DNA of 5,724 bases. Origin: Actinomycetes bacterium (lineage in GTDB: Bacteria > Actinomycetota > Actinomycetes > Propionibacteriales > Propionibacteriaceae). The stretch spans positions 1 to 5,724 of the forward strand of contig JAEZGC010000130.1 in assembly GCA_023437345.1 (NCBI GenBank). Reading direction: 5' to 3'. The position numbers and the translations under genes are program-made. Under the pieces are notes generated by a model. That model did no database searches, was not told the DNA's origin, and saw nothing but the letters and a program-made list of their open reading frames with translations. The number at the start of each line of letters is the position of its first letter. The first letter of the stretch is position 1. Positions 4,315-5,724 of this stretch are shown here, one piece after another.

Positions 4315-5724
4315 TCACCAACTCGAGGGGAGTGGGCGGCCCTCGTCGTAGCCGGAGCGGGACTGGACGCCGACCACGGCGAGGTTGGCGAACTCGCCGA
4401 GACTGCGAGCACCGGCGTAGGTGAACGAGCTGCGCACCCCGGAGGTGATGAAGTCCAGCAGGTCCTCCACGCCGGGACGGTCCGGATCGAGATACATCCG
4501 CGACGAGGAGATGCCCTCCTCGAACAGCGCGGCCCTGGCCCTGTCAAACGCCGACTGGCTGCGGGTGCGGGCCTTGACCGCGCGGGCCGAGGCCATCCCG
4601 AAGCTCTCCTTGTAGGTTCGCCCGTCGGCGCCGGTGAGCAGGTCGCCGGTGGACTCGTGGGTGCCGGCGAACCACGAGCCGATCATCACGGCCCCGGCCC
4701 CGGCGGCCAGTGCGAGCGCCACATCGCGGGGGTGCCGGACGCCGCCGTCGGCCCAGACCGCCTTGCCCGCCTGGACGGCCTCGGCGGCGCAGTCCAGCAC
4801 AGCCGAGAACTGCGGCCTGCCCACCCCGGTCTGCATCCGGGTGGTGCACATCGCGCCCGGGCCGACGCCCACCTTGATGACGTCGGCGCCGGCCTCGATG
4901 AGGTCGCTCACCCCGTCTGCGGTCACCACGTTGCCCGCGACTATCGGCACCTTCGACCCGGCCGCGTTGACAATGCTGCGGCACCGCTCGACTGCCGAGA
5001 TCATCCGTTCCTGATGGCCGTGCGCGGTGTCCATCACCAGGACGTCGGCACCCGCGGCCAACAGGGTTTCGGCGCGTGCCTCGACGTCGCCGGAGATGCC
5101 CACCGCGACGCCGATCCGCAGCCTGCCGTCAGCGTCCACCGCCGGGGTGTAGAGGGCGGTGCGCAGCGCCCCCTTCACCGTCATCACCCCGACCAGCCGG
5201 CCGGCTTCGTCCACCGCAATCGCGAGCTTCTGGCGTCGCCCGGTGAGCAGGTCGAAGACGTCGGTAGGTGCGGTGTCCGGGCTGACCAGCGTCAGCTCGG
5301 TGCTCATCGCCTCGTGCACCTGGGCGAACCGGTCGAGCCCTTCGGCATCGGCGGCGGTCATGGTGCCGACCGGCACCCCGTCCTCGATCGCGACGACGAC
5401 GCCGTGGGCCCGCTTCGGCAACAGGCTGAGCGCCTCGCCGATCGTGGAGCCGGGGGTGACCGTCACCGGGGTGTCGAAGACCCGGTGAGCCGCCTTCACC
5501 CGGGCGATGGTGGTCGCCACGATCTGCGGCGGGAGGTCCTGGGGGATGATCGCCAGCGCGCCCCGCCGGGCCACGGTCTCGGCCATCCGGCGACCCGAGA
5601 TGGCAGTCATGTTCGCCACCACGATCGGCAGCGGCAGCCCGAGCCCGTCGGTGGAGGTCAGGTCGACGTCGAGCCGGGAGGTGACAGACGAGCGACGCGG
5701 CGCCATGAAGACGTCGTCGTAGGT
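4315..5724 (-). CDS. guaB1: GuaB1, GMP reductase-type IMPDH-family enzyme (partial)
   Basis: The protein belongs to the IMP dehydrogenase/GMP reductase TIM-barrel family and closely resembles mycobacterial GuaB1 (Rv1843c), whose orthologue is reported to be a CBS-containing GMP reductase. That enzyme makes IMP and ammonia from GMP with NADPH, in cytosolic purine salvage. Numbering from the first visible Met (5706): barrel start with VVANMTAISGRRMAE at 30-43; two CBS domains at about 78-190, a nucleotide-sensing module; substrate aspartate loop DTAHGH at 226-231; catalytic loop GVGPGAMCTTR with Cys287 (codon 4846-4848); TGVGRPQ at 293-299, closer to GMP reductases (TGVGYPQ) than to IMPDH; phosphate-binding DGG at 320-322; YKESFGMAS at 365-373; FEEGISSSRM at 395-404; C-terminal SGVRSSFTYAGA. 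The frame stays open upstream through TYDDVF to the window edge. Mycobacterial GuaB1 starts about 20 residues before the M at 5706, so that M is internal and the true start lies outside. The C-terminus is complete. Confidence 0.92.
   Translation of the reverse strand, partial: TYDDVFMAPRRSSVTSRLDVDLTSTDGLGLPLPIVVANMTAISGRRMAETVARRGALAIIPQDLPPQIVATTIARVKAAHRVFDTPVTVTPGSTIGEALSLLPKRAHGVVVAIEDGVPVGTMTAADAEGLDRFAQVHEAMSTELTLVSPDTAPTDVFDLLTGRRQKLAIAVDEAGRLVGVMTVKGALRTALYTPAVDADGRLRIGVAVGISGDVEARAETLLAAGADVLVMDTAHGHQERMISAVERCRSIVNAAGSKVPIVAGNVVTADGVSDLIEAGADVIKVGVGPGAMCTTRMQTGVGRPQFSAVLDCAAEAVQAGKAVWADGGVRHPRDVALALAAGAGAVMIGSWFAGTHESTGDLLTGADGRTYKESFGMASARAVKARTRSQSAFDRARAALFEEGISSSRMYLDPDRPGVEDLLDFITSGVRSSFTYAGARSLGEFANLAVVGVQSRSGYDEGRPLPSSW

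Noticed and set aside
3654..4547. Long minus-strand open frame through the 45-bp repeats, with a 15-residue repeat
   Set aside because: It overlaps guaB1 and the HNH gene out of frame. The internal ATG at 4239-4241 has no ribosome binding site, and the periodicity follows automatically from a repeat unit divisible by three.

Overview
The window comes from a high-GC actinobacterium. Evidence: strong G/C third positions, frequent GTG starts, a DUF222/HNH (13E12-type) endonuclease gene, and an IMP-dehydrogenase-like gene that closely resembles mycobacterial GuaB1. A filamentous actinomycete of the Pseudonocardiaceae or a related family is my guess; the sequence does not settle it.

Layout, left to right. 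(1) At 63-1175 (+) is an unrecognised, very tryptophan-rich 370-residue cytoplasmic protein, probably translated from a leaderless GTG. (2) At 1375-2101 (+) is a small lipoprotein gene with a good ribosome binding site and a lipoprotein signal peptide. Its reading frame is broken around 1824-1840, so the intact 241-residue product is split over two frames. Genes 1 and 2 are each preceded by the same 11-bp promoter-like motif. (3) At 2102-2629 is a 528-bp gap with no convincing gene. It holds a 12-bp palindrome, a perfect 11-bp inverted repeat, one perfect DnaA-box 9-mer, and a very AT-rich patch with small dyads next to the start of the next gene. (4) At 2630-3925 (+) is a DUF222/HNH endonuclease-family protein. 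(5) At 3926-4314, between two convergent genes, lies a tandem array of five exact-length 45-bp units plus a partial sixth. Each unit carries a dyad, and a 14-bp palindrome closes the array. (6) From 4315 past the right edge (-) is guaB1, an IMPDH/GMP-reductase-family enzyme with two CBS domains. Its first residues lie outside the window.

The genes do not form an obvious pathway or operon. guaB1 is a housekeeping purine-salvage gene. The HNH gene belongs to a repeat-like accessory family, and genes 1 and 2 are actinobacterial hypotheticals with separate promoters. No defence system, transposase, phage gene, CRISPR array or RNA gene is visible. The most unusual element is the 45-bp dyad repeat array between the convergent 3' ends. 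The frameshifted lipoprotein and the AT-rich control region of the HNH gene come next.
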